From Zymoseptoria tritici IPO323 (lineage: Eukaryota > Ascomycota > Dothideomycetes > Mycosphaerellales > Mycosphaerellaceae), in the NCBI RefSeq assembly GCF_000219625.1, contig NC_018213.1, forward strand, positions 2,474,055-2,538,054: a stretch of DNA of 64,000 nt, written 5' to 3'. The translations under genes were made by a program, and so were the position numbers. Within the stretch, counting starts at the first letter, position 1. Every line of letters starts with the position of its first letter. Below the pieces are notes generated by a model that worked only from the letters and a program-made list of their open reading frames with translations, ran no database searches and was not told where the DNA came from. Positions 23,026-32,768 of this stretch are shown piece by piece.

Positions 23026-26000
23026 ATGGATCAACAACAGTCAGCTTCCAGTTCTCGCCGTATACGTAGTCCTCGTCCACCTGCCCCCTAGTCGCCATCT
23101 AATTCGCCCGAGGGCTCGCCGCCACCCACGACTAAAGCCAGCTAGCAGACGAAACCCAAGCCGACTAGGAGGAAGAGAGGGAACAACCAGCATAGCGACT
23201 CGAAGTCCGCTCGCGAGAAAGTAGACTTTATACTATAGACCATTCGCGGGCAGCACCTGTCGTTCGAGGACTTCCTAACGCTTTATGTAACAACTAAGAA
23301 AGAATAGAACATACCTAACTAGGGCGAGCGGGCGGCTACTAGGGCGGCAAAGTTGGCACGGATTCTGCAGGAGGATAAAGTAGTAGAGTGCATCGCACCA
23401 CATATATCTAATAGTAAGTAGCTGAGTGCTGCGAGTCTGGCGAAAGAGCTCGAGGATCTAAAGGGACGGAAGGTAAGCAATATTAGCACGTATAGGTTCT
23501 GTTGCTAAGTCTATATAGGAATTCGGGTCTTAGGACAGAAAACTGCCCGCAGAAGAACTGGATTATAGAGACGCGGTAGCAGCTATAGGTTAGTACGTCC
23601 TATCTATTCAGGCTCTCGTGAAGGAGCTCTTAGGCTTGCCGGCAACTTAGGATCTCTCTAAGCCAATGCTCCGCCGCATTAGTCTTATTTCCAGTATGCT
23701 TCTACGCATAAGACATCCTCGATCCGGGAACTAGTTCGCTATGCAGTTAGGAGTGTACCTACAGAGTCAAGGTGTCAAACGTCGCGTTCTTGCGGTCCTA
23801 GCTAGACTAGGTATATGCGGATACCCGAAGAGTATATACTATTGCAACCGGATGCTCCACGACCTAGCTGCTGGTCGCATTAAGGCATTCGGCCGGTCTA
23901 ACCTTACCTATAGTATATTCGACAACCTGGACTACTTTGCCCGCGTCGGCTAGCATAGCTTCGGCAGGCGGGACGTCCTAAAACATGTCACTACCGCAAA
24001 ATGGTTCAAGAGCATCGAGGTGCTACGCTTAGGCCTAAAGAAAGAACTATTCCGAGAGGACAGGCCGCTTTAGCTACAAGACATCCTAGATAGCCCGGGC
24101 AACCGGCACGACGCTTAGCAGAAGGCGATCTTACTCTACTTAATCGCAAGCGCTATAGCAAGGGTGTATCTAGCCGACGTTGCACAGGCATTCGGTGTCG
24201 AATCTGACGATTCTGTTTTAAAAAAGAAACCGAAGAAGAAGAAGAATGTTAGCCAGGACCCTAGTATTAGTAGAGATACCGCTACCGGTAGCGAAGCTAA
24301 CCCTAACAGCATCGACTAGACTAAAGTAAAGGGCTTCCCTCAATTCCCGGCTTTTAATCGCATAGTAAAGCAGAAAACTATTAGTACTACTATAAATCTA
24401 ATCTACGAACAAGAGGGCACGACCGAAGGCACTTATAACGTTATAGAGAATATACTAGAGGAGCAACTTAAGCTTAGGGAATTGTACGAACAGGCTGTTA
24501 AAGGACAGAACGCGGACTAGATCTGCCGCCCTAGTAATTTCGACTGCTACGAACGCCCTCCTACTACTTAGACCCAGCCCTCTACTAGGCAGACCTAAGT
24601 GCCCGCTCCTCTAAATTAGTCGCCTACAGCTAATAACTATCGTCCCGGCACACAAATTCAGCCCCCCTCCTCGCAACATCAGCCGCCTACCTCGCAAAGC
24701 TGCCCTCCTAGCTCACAATATCAGCCGCCTACCTCGCAAAGCTGCCCTCCTAGCTTACAATACTAGCCGCCTACCTCGCAAAGCTGCCCTCCTAGCTCGC
24801 AATATTAGCCGCCCACCTCGCAGAGTCAGCCTCCTAGCTTATAGTACCAGCCGCCTACCTTACAGAGTCAGCCTCCTAGCTTACAATACCAGCCGCCCAC
24901 CTCGCAGAACCGCCTCCCTACGCTACGGAATCCGCCTCCTACTAGTCGAGACTAGCCCCCTAGTACTCGCAATCGACTACCTACGGACGGAGAACGTGCT
25001 AAGGACGACGTTCTGCGTGTTTGACGGCTGGTCGAGGACTTTACGGGCAGTGCGTATAACCCCTCTAGGTATATTCTACTAATGTACGGCGATCAGCTCT
25101 CCGTAAGTAACATGCGGACGTGGCTAAAGGAGTCCTAGGAGAATAAGGACGATTTTAACCGCATGCAATAGGTACTACTATTGCCTAGGCTCTTCCACCT
25201 CAAGATATATCTAATACAGGCAATCGAGAACAATTTTAACGGCAGAGAGGGCTGCCGGGCTAAATCGTCACTCCTGGTACACCGGGAGATAATGGAGCGG
25301 AAGATATGTCCATCATTTCGTATCATATGCTCAGCCGGGCTGTTAAATATGCGGACATTAGCCTGCTGCGTCGAGTCGTTAACCGCTGTATCCTGATCTT
25401 CCATGCACGCAGCCACAAGAATTACGCTTTCATTATGCTGTAGATGAAATGGCTAACCGATTCTAAGGCGTCAGATCCGGTGCTGCAAAGAGCGATGCTG
25501 GCAAACGGGTTCGTAAACATAGCGGGTGCCGAGGACAGTTAGTTCGAGATTAACCGGGCAAACGAGTTCCTTAATTAATACCTAAAGACTCTTATCAGCA
25601 GCCGCCGCAATAGGACATTCGACGTCGAGAATTAACTGGAAGAGGCAACCCTCTTAGTAACGCATACTAGCTATCTGCGAGAGGTTATAGAGGCTGGCTT
25701 CGGGGAGTCCACAAACACAAAGCACACGTCCCCAAAATCAGTTAAAGAGGTGCATGCTGTCGCAGCGGCATACTAGGACGAGACGTTAAAGACCAAAGAA
25801 GTCGATCCGGATCCTAACGTAGTAGCCCAGTTTTACGCTATAGACCTGTATACTATAGGTATTAAGAACCTAGTAACTCTAGTTAAGAATGTCAGCCGTC
25901 TAGAACGCTTTAATAAGAACGTAGTAGTTAAAGGACAACAGATTGTATAGGCCGACTAGCCCTTATTGTCTGTTAGCATAGAGCTTCCGGACCCAAGGAC

Positions 26001-26118
26001 GGACCCTTACTTACAACGAGCGGTAGCGACCGACCTAACACCTAGACTTATTATGTTATCCTAGGATCCAATAGACGGATACGAATTAGAGCTTTTACAA
26101 CAAGGCGAGGTAGAGTGA
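23026..26118 (+). pseudogene. DUF6589-like protein, RIP-inactivated
   Basis: The ATG at 23026 opens a frame with TAG stops. A clean 46-bp intron (GTAAGC 23473 to TATAG 23518) links exon 1 (149 codons) to exon 2. Family-like blocks follow in order: KVDFILQTIR-type N-terminus (TAG in place of Gln), GVKRRVLAVLARLGICGYPK, IFDNLDYFARVG, FPQFPAF, GTYNVIENI, then MYGDQLSVSNMRTWL, LPRLFHLKIYLIQAIENNF and YHMLSRAVKYADISLLRRVV. These resemble fungal DUF6589 proteins as I remember them. A one-base frame change is needed near 25,250, and the frame closes with TGA at 26116. A 14-residue tandem repeat is inserted between the two halves. DUF6589 proteins are multicopy in many fungi; a transposase role is my hypothesis. 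Confidence 0.7.
24668..24930 (+). repeat. 42-bp (14-residue) tandem repeat within the DUF6589 ORF
   Basis: About six units of 42 bp encode SQYQPPTSQSCPPS-like peptides. Units differ mainly by C-to-T or G-to-A changes (TCACAATAT, TTACAATAC, TCGCAATAT), consistent with RIP after the array formed. It forms a Pro/Gln/Ser-rich linker. Confidence 0.8.
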
Positions 26119-26435
26119 TGTCAGTCACTTCGCCAGTCGCTACGTACTACACGGGAGCAAACCGGGCGTAGCAGGGCGCTGTTATACGCCTGCTATCGTT
26201 AGCTGATTCACCGAAATTCACGGGCATTAATTGTGTTAACTACACAGGTGCCTCCTAGTATATCTACCGCCCTATCGACATTATTACTCGGAACTCTTCT
26301 ATCCACTAACAACATCTCGACTCCACTTTATCATCCACTTCCTTATCTACTCTCTTGTCCACTTTATCTACTAATCAACTATCTCTTCTATTACCCACCT
26401 TCGCGAACGCACGCGAACTCGAATACTAGCTTACT

Positions 26436-28031
26436 ATAAGCACTCCTACGAGCAGTAGAAACCTCTCGGGTCTCTAGCGACCAGCCGACTTTGGCGAAGC
26501 CCCACTAGGCACCAATTAAGACCAGTACAACGCGGCATACATCTAGATATAGGCGAACTAGTTCAGCCAGCCAAAAATACGGATATCAGAGCTCGAGGTA
26601 ATAGCGTTCATCGTCAAGCTTTATAGCGTCCTCACATAGGAGGATAGTGCCATACTAGATCCACTTAAGAGATTCATACCCAGGTTACACGCCTCTAGCA
26701 GACCGCACACCGAACTTATGCTTCTCCTCGACAGCCGAGCCGACTAGGCGAAGCTTATTCCCCGGGACAAGATCGCTACGCGTATGCGCGGCCGCAACGA
26801 TTTCTACCTATATGTAAGCACCACTTCGCTTTCTACGATCCTAGCCAGCTTTATAGTGGGTGCCGAGCGCATAGGCGAGCCGGAGGAGAAGGATAGTTAA
26901 CGCGGCTGCGACTAATGCAGTCCATACGATAACCAGAAAGGCTTCGTTAAAGGCTGCTACACATTCCCGGCGCCGGATAGTTTGTCTAAGCTCTAGTCGG
27001 GCGCGTATACCAACTGCCTGCTAGACGGCAATAAGAAGGGATGTAGCATTAGCAGAAGGAAGTTATCGCGAGTTTACGACAGGCTAGCATCTAAAAACAC
27101 GGCCAATACGTCGACTAGACAGCGCAACGATCCGCTATTAGCATTACTTAGACGCGTCCTGGCCGAAGTTAACATTACAGACATCTTCGACGGAGATAGT
27201 GTCCCAGATGCCGTTAGCTATCCTACTTCGAACGACTCTATCCTACGAGAAGACTGCATAGTAGGTACACTTAACATTCCATTCGTCTTTAGCTAGTACG
27301 ATACTGCGGAGGCTTACGTCGGTCGGATGGAAAGTGCAGCGGCTAAGACTGCAGAAGCATGTCGGACTGCTATCAGGAATGCCGCCATAGCTCGAGACCA
27401 AACTAAGATAGCCGCGGCCGAGGAGAGACAGGTGTCCTTATCCGGATCTAAAGACTCTATGCTAGTGTTCAGCATGCCGAAGGCTAAGGTCCGAGAGCGC
27501 AAGCAGTATAGGAGCACGAGATTAGAGCGACTAACTCAAGGCAGGAGGGTTCCTGTCGACGAGGACCGTTCTAGGCGCCGCTCGGATCGAAAGAATTTGC
27601 CCGGCAGCTTCGGAGAAATAGACGTCAAAGATGAAGACGATCTAGTCGTCCCTTCAGCCTAGAAATCCGGAAGGAAGAAACCAGCACTCACCGACCTGTT
27701 TAGCAGCCCCGAGCCGGAGACTACGCTAGCGAAGAAGCAAGCTTTAATAATAAGCAACATCTTTAGCAGCTTGCTAAGCAGTCGCAATAAGAGTCGCATA
27801 GTAACCTAGCCTTCCTAGCCTCGCGCCTCGCAGCCGCCTAGGCGGAGGGTCTACAAGCCGCGACAAATTTCAGACGAGGAGATGGTCGACGCCGGAGGGG
27901 ACCGAGACGTTACTATAGAGTCCGTGCCTACGGGCACTATAAGGCCCAGCAGGAGCAACAAAGTAGACAAGAGTAATCGCCGCCGTAAGCGGTAGTTAGA
28001 TAGCTACACTAAGACACTAGAGCTTGCTTAA
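26436..28031 (+). pseudogene. Cys-motif protein, paralogue 1 of the element
   Basis: The frame begins at ATA 26436 (expected ATG lost by TpG-to-TpA) with STPTSSRNLSGL and ends at TAA 28029-28031, about 531 codons with TAG and TAA interruptions at Gln/Trp positions. The middle has a cysteine array, CDQC-type pair (Gln read from TAA), then KGFVKGCYTFPAPD, AYTNCLLDG and CSI, which recalls zinc-binding segments of other fungal proteins. The C-terminus is basic. It aligns over most of its length with the second paralogue at 29213-30901, for instance LASFIVGAERIGEPEEK against LASFIKGTNEIGEPDDK. The function is unknown; DNA or RNA binding would fit. Confidence 0.65.
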
Positions 28032-28100
28032 TTTATAGCGCCTACACTGCTATTTTGGATTCGCGTTTTGCTTTATTACCTGCGTAGCTGCTATGCTGCC

Positions 28101-28129
28101 GTCCTATCGTTAGGATAGCCCTACAGGAC
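28101..28129 (+). other. Conserved hairpin, copy A
   Basis: Stem GTCCTAT/ACAGGAC (one G-to-A change breaks a pair) around the loop CGTTAGGATAGCCCT. It lies 70 bp after the stop of paralogue 1. Confidence 0.6.
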
Positions 28130-28251
28130 TAGCGACCGCTTCTCAGCATTTGTTTAGCGCATTGCGCCTTGGATTTTACAAACGGCAGTCGCTCCAACAC
28201 GACATACTAATCAGCAATAGACCACAAGCCCGTTATTAAAGGTCCGTTCGC

Positions 28252-28278
28252 ACCTGTCGTTAGGATAGCCCTACAGGT
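28252..28278 (+). other. Conserved hairpin, copy B
   Basis: Perfect stem ACCTGT/ACAGGT around the same loop CGTTAGGATAGCCCT, about 150 bp after copy A. Confidence 0.6.
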
Positions 28279-28984
28279 CGACAGCAAGTTGCCAGATACA
28301 TTCTTCGAATTAAACCTTAGTATCCCTATTAGCTATCGCCTTATATTACTCAGGTGTTGCGTAAACCTAGTAGTGTCATAAACAGGAGCGCAGCTTCTTC
28401 ATCCGTATTATACTCATTATCCGAGCTACTATAACGCCGGAGTCCAGGACTCGCATCATACCCACGCTAAAGTAGGCGGGCCTAGTACATATACACGGAC
28501 TAAGGAGTCTAACATAGCCTCGAGGCTCGTAAACATGAGAGGAGCCATAAGACGAGGTCTGAACCGTAGACCGGAATGAATCTTAGATCCGGCTATACCG
28601 CACACCTCATAATTCCTAGTACTACTAGAATAGCCAAAGTTACTACTAAGTCCTCACTACCGGAGCGAGGCTAATAAGCTATATAACCGACTTTACGGCT
28701 AAGATCTCACTGCTAAAGTAAGCCTGGTAAACTATATAACCTAACCGCGACGATAAGTGATATCGTGCTCCCTAAACACCCACGTGCAAGGCGCGACAGC
28801 AAACCTATCACGCGCTGTTATACGCGCAGGAGGGGCCGCGTGGTAAATTCACGAGCCAGCTGACGTACTAACTAGCCGACTCGAAAGCGGTGATTGTGCT
28901 AGCTGCACAGAGGGCAACCTGCGTATATCTACAGCCCTACTGACCTCGTTTCTTAATCTTCTTTCTCCATCCTTCATTAACCTC

Positions 28985-29075
28985 CTTCCCCTTCTGCCTT
29001 CCTTACATCATCTACCACATCATCCACCACACTATCCATCACACTATCCATCACACTATCCGCTACACCATCCGC
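28985..29075 (+). repeat. 12-bp tandem repeat in the 5' region of paralogue 2
   Basis: Five or so degenerate units of ATCCATCACACT lie in a pyrimidine-rich stretch about 140 bp before the ATG at 29213. A similar pyrimidine-rich stretch (26,300-26,400) precedes paralogue 1. Confidence 0.6.
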
Positions 29076-29212
29076 TATCGTCCGCTTGCGTCGAGCAGGC
29101 CACCATTCGTGACTACGCTGCCTCATCAGAAGCAGCCATTGTAAGCTCATAACTTCCTAACATTCACCGCGATTTATAATCTAAAGACTAACGAGACTAC
29201 AGCACTACCGAA

Positions 29213-30901
29213 ATGTCCGAGACTCTAGGAAAACGCGCGAAGATTATCCGCGACGGTCTCGAGCGCCTAGCAAGCTAGGGCAATGCGCTATCTAGAACAG
29301 ACTAGTAGGAGTACGAGGCCGTTATAAGGTAGCTGTAGAAGCATTAGTTCGGCTATAAGCGAGTCGAGCACACGAAGGAGAGTATCGCGGAGTTTATTAG
29401 AAAGCTTTACTAGGCTCTGTTATAGGAGGATAGAGCGGCGGTACAAAAATGCAGAGAGTTCATTCCGTCGACTTATGCAAATAGTCGCCCTTATAGCGAA
29501 CTAGAGTCTATCCTGGATTCTTTAGCAAGCTAGGCGAGGCTCATTAGCCCGCAGGAAATTGAGGACCGTCTACGCAGCGACATAAACGTTAACCTATAGG
29601 GAAGCGCTACGAAGCTTAGCGCTATCCTAGCTAGCTTTATAAAGGGTACAAATGAAATAGGCGAGCCAGACGATAAGGTAGGTTAACGTAGCTGCAACTA
29701 ATGCAGACTATCTTTAGACGCAAAAGGCCTGGTTAACGGCTGCTTTACGTTTCCCGCGCCAGACGGCAAATCTCTCCTCTTCGGCGGCGCCTGCACGAAC
29801 TGCCTGCTTAATAGCAGTCACTACTTATGTAGCATTAGCATAGTCCCGGTGAAGAAGCGCGTATCGCGTACGAGCAAAGGTGGCAAGCGAGAAGAAACTC
29901 AGCCGTTATTATTGCTAAACAGAGTTACCTAGCAAGTGCGCATTAGCGAGATCTTCGACGATAGTGCTAGTATCCTAAACTCCGTTACCTATCCTACCTT
30001 AGACGACTCTATCCGGGTAACTAACCGCATAGTAGGTATACTAAGCGTTCCCTTTACCTTCAGCCGGAACGACGATGCTACTACATACGTCAGACGGATT
30101 AAGAGCGCATTAAAGGACAGAGTAGAGGAGTATCGGTCGACACTACGTAATTAAGAGCTCCGGAACTCATCTAAGTCCGATGCTGGAGATGCTTAGTCGA
30201 TAGGATCGGGCATTTCGAGGCTAAGAATAAAGACTACGAGTCTAAAGAAGAAGACGCCTCGGAGGATAACTAGTAGGATAGAGGAGGAGCTAGAGGAACT
30301 AAGGAGGGAGCCTAAAGACTTCGCGCGTAATTAGCGCTGCATCACCCGCTTACAGAGCACTACCTAGCAGCCCTAGGCAGACGAGATAGAGGTAGACGAT
30401 TAGCTAGTAAGCCGCCGACGTCGTCGCCGCTCTAAGAAGACTTCCCAACTCTCGCTAGAGTTTGTACAGGAGGACTTAGATAAGGATCTCGAGGGGATCT
30501 AGACGTCTAGCCGTCCCCCCTTTAAGGACGGTAGGATAGTTAGTTCGAAGGTGGATAAGACACCTAGCAAGAAGAAGAAGGGTAGTGTTTTCTCGGACAT
30601 AAACTTGGGCTTAGGTTTCAGCCCGGATCCCAGCGCAGAACTAGAACCCCGGACTAGAGCGATAGGGATGTTCGACAGGTTCCGTAGCCGCAGCAGCTGC
30701 TTAGTTACGCTATAAAGTGCAGTAAAGCCTCGCACGGCGGAGGCACCAGCTCGTCGAGCATACAAGCCTTAGGATCAGGACACGCGCATAAAGGATCTCG
30801 GTAAGGACGACACGACCCAGGACCTTACTAACACGTCTACTAAGGCAGGAAAGCAGAAGCGCCGCGAGTCTAGCCAGGGCGGTCGCTACCGCGACCGCTA
30901 A
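29213..30901 (+). pseudogene. Cys-motif protein, paralogue 2 of the element
   Basis: ATG at 29213 opens with MSETLGKRAKIIRDGLERLA and the frame runs to TAA 30899-30901, 562 codons with about twenty TAG or TAA interruptions. A CNQC-type pair, KGLVNGCFTFPAPDGK, GACTNCLLN and CSI repeat the cysteine pattern of paralogue 1, and ISEIFDDSASILNSVTYPTL matches ITDIFDGDSVPDAVSYPTS there. The tail is Arg/Lys/Ser-rich. The 5' flanks (around 26,180-26,300 and 28,810-28,955) and the 3' hairpin modules of the two genes are also related, so the whole transcription unit was duplicated head to tail. Confidence 0.65.
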
Positions 30902-31032
30902 GAAACGGAGCGACAGGTACGGATAATGGGAGGGCACTACGGAGCATACGGATGTTTTAACTTAGATTTCAGTACTTTTATTGCATTTACTAGCATCGCG
31001 CTGCGACTTTAGCAGAGCAGCATCGAACTTAG

Positions 31033-31057
31033 CCCGTCGTTAGGATGGCCCTACGGG
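31033..31057 (+). other. Conserved hairpin, copy C
   Basis: Stem CCCGT/ACGGG around CGTTAGGATGGCCCT. Relative to copy B, one T-A stem pair is replaced by C-G. A further outer helix (GCATCG against CGATTGC) may add to it. It lies about 130 bp after the stop of paralogue 2. Confidence 0.6.
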
Positions 31058-31180
31058 TAGAGCGATTGCTAAGCGAGCATTGGATTTTACGCATCGCGAC
31101 TCCTACATAAGATAGGAGTAGAGACGAGACATAACACGGACGGCAGTGGACTGCAAGTCCTAACATCGCTGTCTAATTCC

Positions 31181-31207
31181 ACCTATCGACAGGATAGCCC
31201 TACAGGT
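31181..31207 (+). other. Conserved hairpin, copy D
   Basis: Stem ACCTAT/ACAGGT with one RIP-type G-to-A change, loop CGACAGGATAGCCCT. Its spacing from copy C mirrors that of B from A. Confidence 0.55.
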
Positions 31208-31656
31208 CAAAAGCATGCTTACAGTTAAGTCCTTTTTAATACAACCCTAGTGCCTTTATAACCCGAACCGTCTTATTTACTAGTGCTCTAGCAAACGTAA
31301 GGCTCCCTTTTATTAAACATTGCTATATGACAATAGAGTTCGCCGTAAGATTATAGAACACGCGAGGCGATTGCTATTCTTATAGCACTTTAGCATAACT
31401 ATTCATCAGATGAGACCGGCAACGTGGATAAGTCGACAGCTACGTACGAATAGCAATCAGCAGCTGACAGAATTCACTAACGAGATGCTAACGTTACGCC
31501 GCGTAGCCAGGCGACCGAATAGCATACAAAACAACCCCGTAAGAGCCCCTAAGACTTCTCTCGAACACCAACATTAACAACTATTAAGCGAGACTAGTAA
31601 GCATGCCTTAGCTGCCCAGGCAAACATCCGAACTATACTAACATTCGCCAGACACT

Positions 31657-32286
31657 ATGTGCTTCTCCTTAGACGACTAGTTAGTCTATCGTGGTGTTAA
31701 CCGCCACCCGAAGCAAGGTCTGCGAAAGTTGCGCGCCTTCCGGAACTACTTAGAAGAAGAGCGCCAGGCGCAGCGGCAGGACGAGCGCATAGCGCAAGAA
31801 CAAGACTTCAAATCCGCATACGATCTTCTAGCACGGCGCCCATCCGACAACCGCGATTAGTCGCGATACGGAGGCTTAGGATACTATGTAGGAAGCTCTA
31901 ACTACTACTATATAGATAAGACACAAGAATCACGTTCAGGACAGCGTATGGAGGGGAGGCTAGGGATAAGGCTAGATAACGGACGTAATACTAGAGATGC
32001 TAGGCGGACGACCCGGAATCTATGGCCCGCTCAAGTTAACAACCCGTTTATAACGCGGCCAGCGCCTCGCAGCACAGCGCCGTCGACTTATCGCAACATA
32101 GGACAGCATCCCTATATCGAGACTGTAGCAACTTAGTCGAGTACACGCAGTCGCTCCAGCCGACGACCAAGAGCTTATTAACCGCTATTAACGAAGCAGA
32201 ACCTAGCGGATTAGCAGAGCAGGGCGGCAGCGATTAAGGCCAAGGAGGAACGCGCGCGGCAGCGTCTTACTATAGCGGACAAATAA
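31657..32286 (+). pseudogene. Basic/Arg-rich small ORF, last gene of the element
   Basis: ATG at 31657 opens a 209-codon frame closing with TAA at 32284, with several internal TAG codons. It starts MCFSLDD and contains a charged helical stretch, FRNYLEEERQAQRQDERIAQ, then an Arg/Asn-rich middle (RRTTRNLWPAQVNNPF) and an Arg/Lys-rich end. I recognise no domain. The coiled-coil-like segment and basic charge suggest a structural or nucleic-acid-binding protein. Confidence 0.45.
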
Positions 32287-32544
32287 CATAGTACTAGCGA
32301 CGGATATAGGGGCGCAATAGACACAGGCATAGTAATTTTAAGCTTTTGGCATAAGAATCCAGCTGCGATACTAGTTAGAAACTAATACCCCTACTACGCA
32401 CGACAGCAATAGAATTACAGCATAATTTTTACAGCAGTGCAATTAGATCGACATGCAGCTTCTTATACATACCTTAATTATGCGATAAAAGTGGTTTTGA
32501 ATTTTCGATGTCGCGGCGCTGCATAGCATCACCCAAAAACGCTG

Positions 32545-32621
32545 CTGGGCCCTCAGACCCTCTCAGGCGAGGCGCTCGAAGAGGTTAGTGCTCGCCAAGA
32601 GGGTCTGTGCTTCTGAGACTA
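32545..32621 (-). repeat. Right terminal inverted repeat
   Basis: Inverted copy of the left end: CTGAGACTA at 32613-32621 and CTGGGCCCTCAGAC at 32545-32558. The spacing between the two conserved blocks is 63 bp here and 71 bp on the left. Confidence 0.8.
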
Positions 32622-32630
32622 GAAAGCTTG
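32622..32630. repeat. Right 9-bp target-site duplication, GAAAGCTTG
   Basis: Identical to 19246-19254 and directly adjacent to the right inverted repeat. Confidence 0.85.
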
Positions 32631-32768
32631 AGCTCCTCAATCTCCATCCTCACCACATTGCGAGCTTTACGACCTCGCCATAAACCCGAGTTGGTGCCAT
32701 TTCGCGAAGCAATTGCTGGAGAACCACATCGCTCTGTGTCATACATTCTCATTCGAGCGTTTGACAGC

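Larger units (their letters stand above)
19255..32621 (+). mobile_element. 13.4-kb TIR element with RecQ-like helicase and DUF6589 genes, RIP-degraded
   Basis: The ends are imperfect inverted copies (TAGTCTCAG at 19255 and CTGAGACTA ending at 32621), flanked by a perfect 9-bp direct repeat. All recognisable ORFs run on the + strand: a RecQ-like helicase, a DUF6589-like protein, two paralogous Cys-motif proteins and a small ORF. Each carries many in-frame TAG codons where Gln (CAG) or Trp (TGG) is expected. By eye CpA and TpG are scarce, TpA is abundant and CpG is kept, the mark of RIP. The 9-bp duplication length is usual for Mutator-like elements, but I see no MULE transposase. The coding content matches no element family I know. 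Confidence 0.8.

Noticed and set aside
24668..24930. CRISPR-like array
   Set aside because: Units are contiguous and encode a peptide repeat; there are no spacers, and the organism is a eukaryote.
19600..32286. TAG read through or reassigned as a sense codon in the element genes
   Set aside because: Flanking genes use TAG as a normal stop (RFT1, TPS1, DBP3), and the TAG sites fall exactly where RIP would convert CAG or TGG. TAA also appears for CAA.
19258..32569. TCTCAGGCG direct repeat (19258-19266 and 32561-32569) as the target duplication
   Set aside because: On the right it lies inside the inverted repeat; GAAAGCTTG abuts both ends exactly and fits better.
19255..32621. Starship or Helitron identity for the 13.4-kb element
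   Set aside because: No DUF3435 tyrosine recombinase at the 5' end; TIRs and a 9-bp duplication are present, while Helitrons have neither and encode a Rep-Pif1 protein rather than a RecQ-like one.
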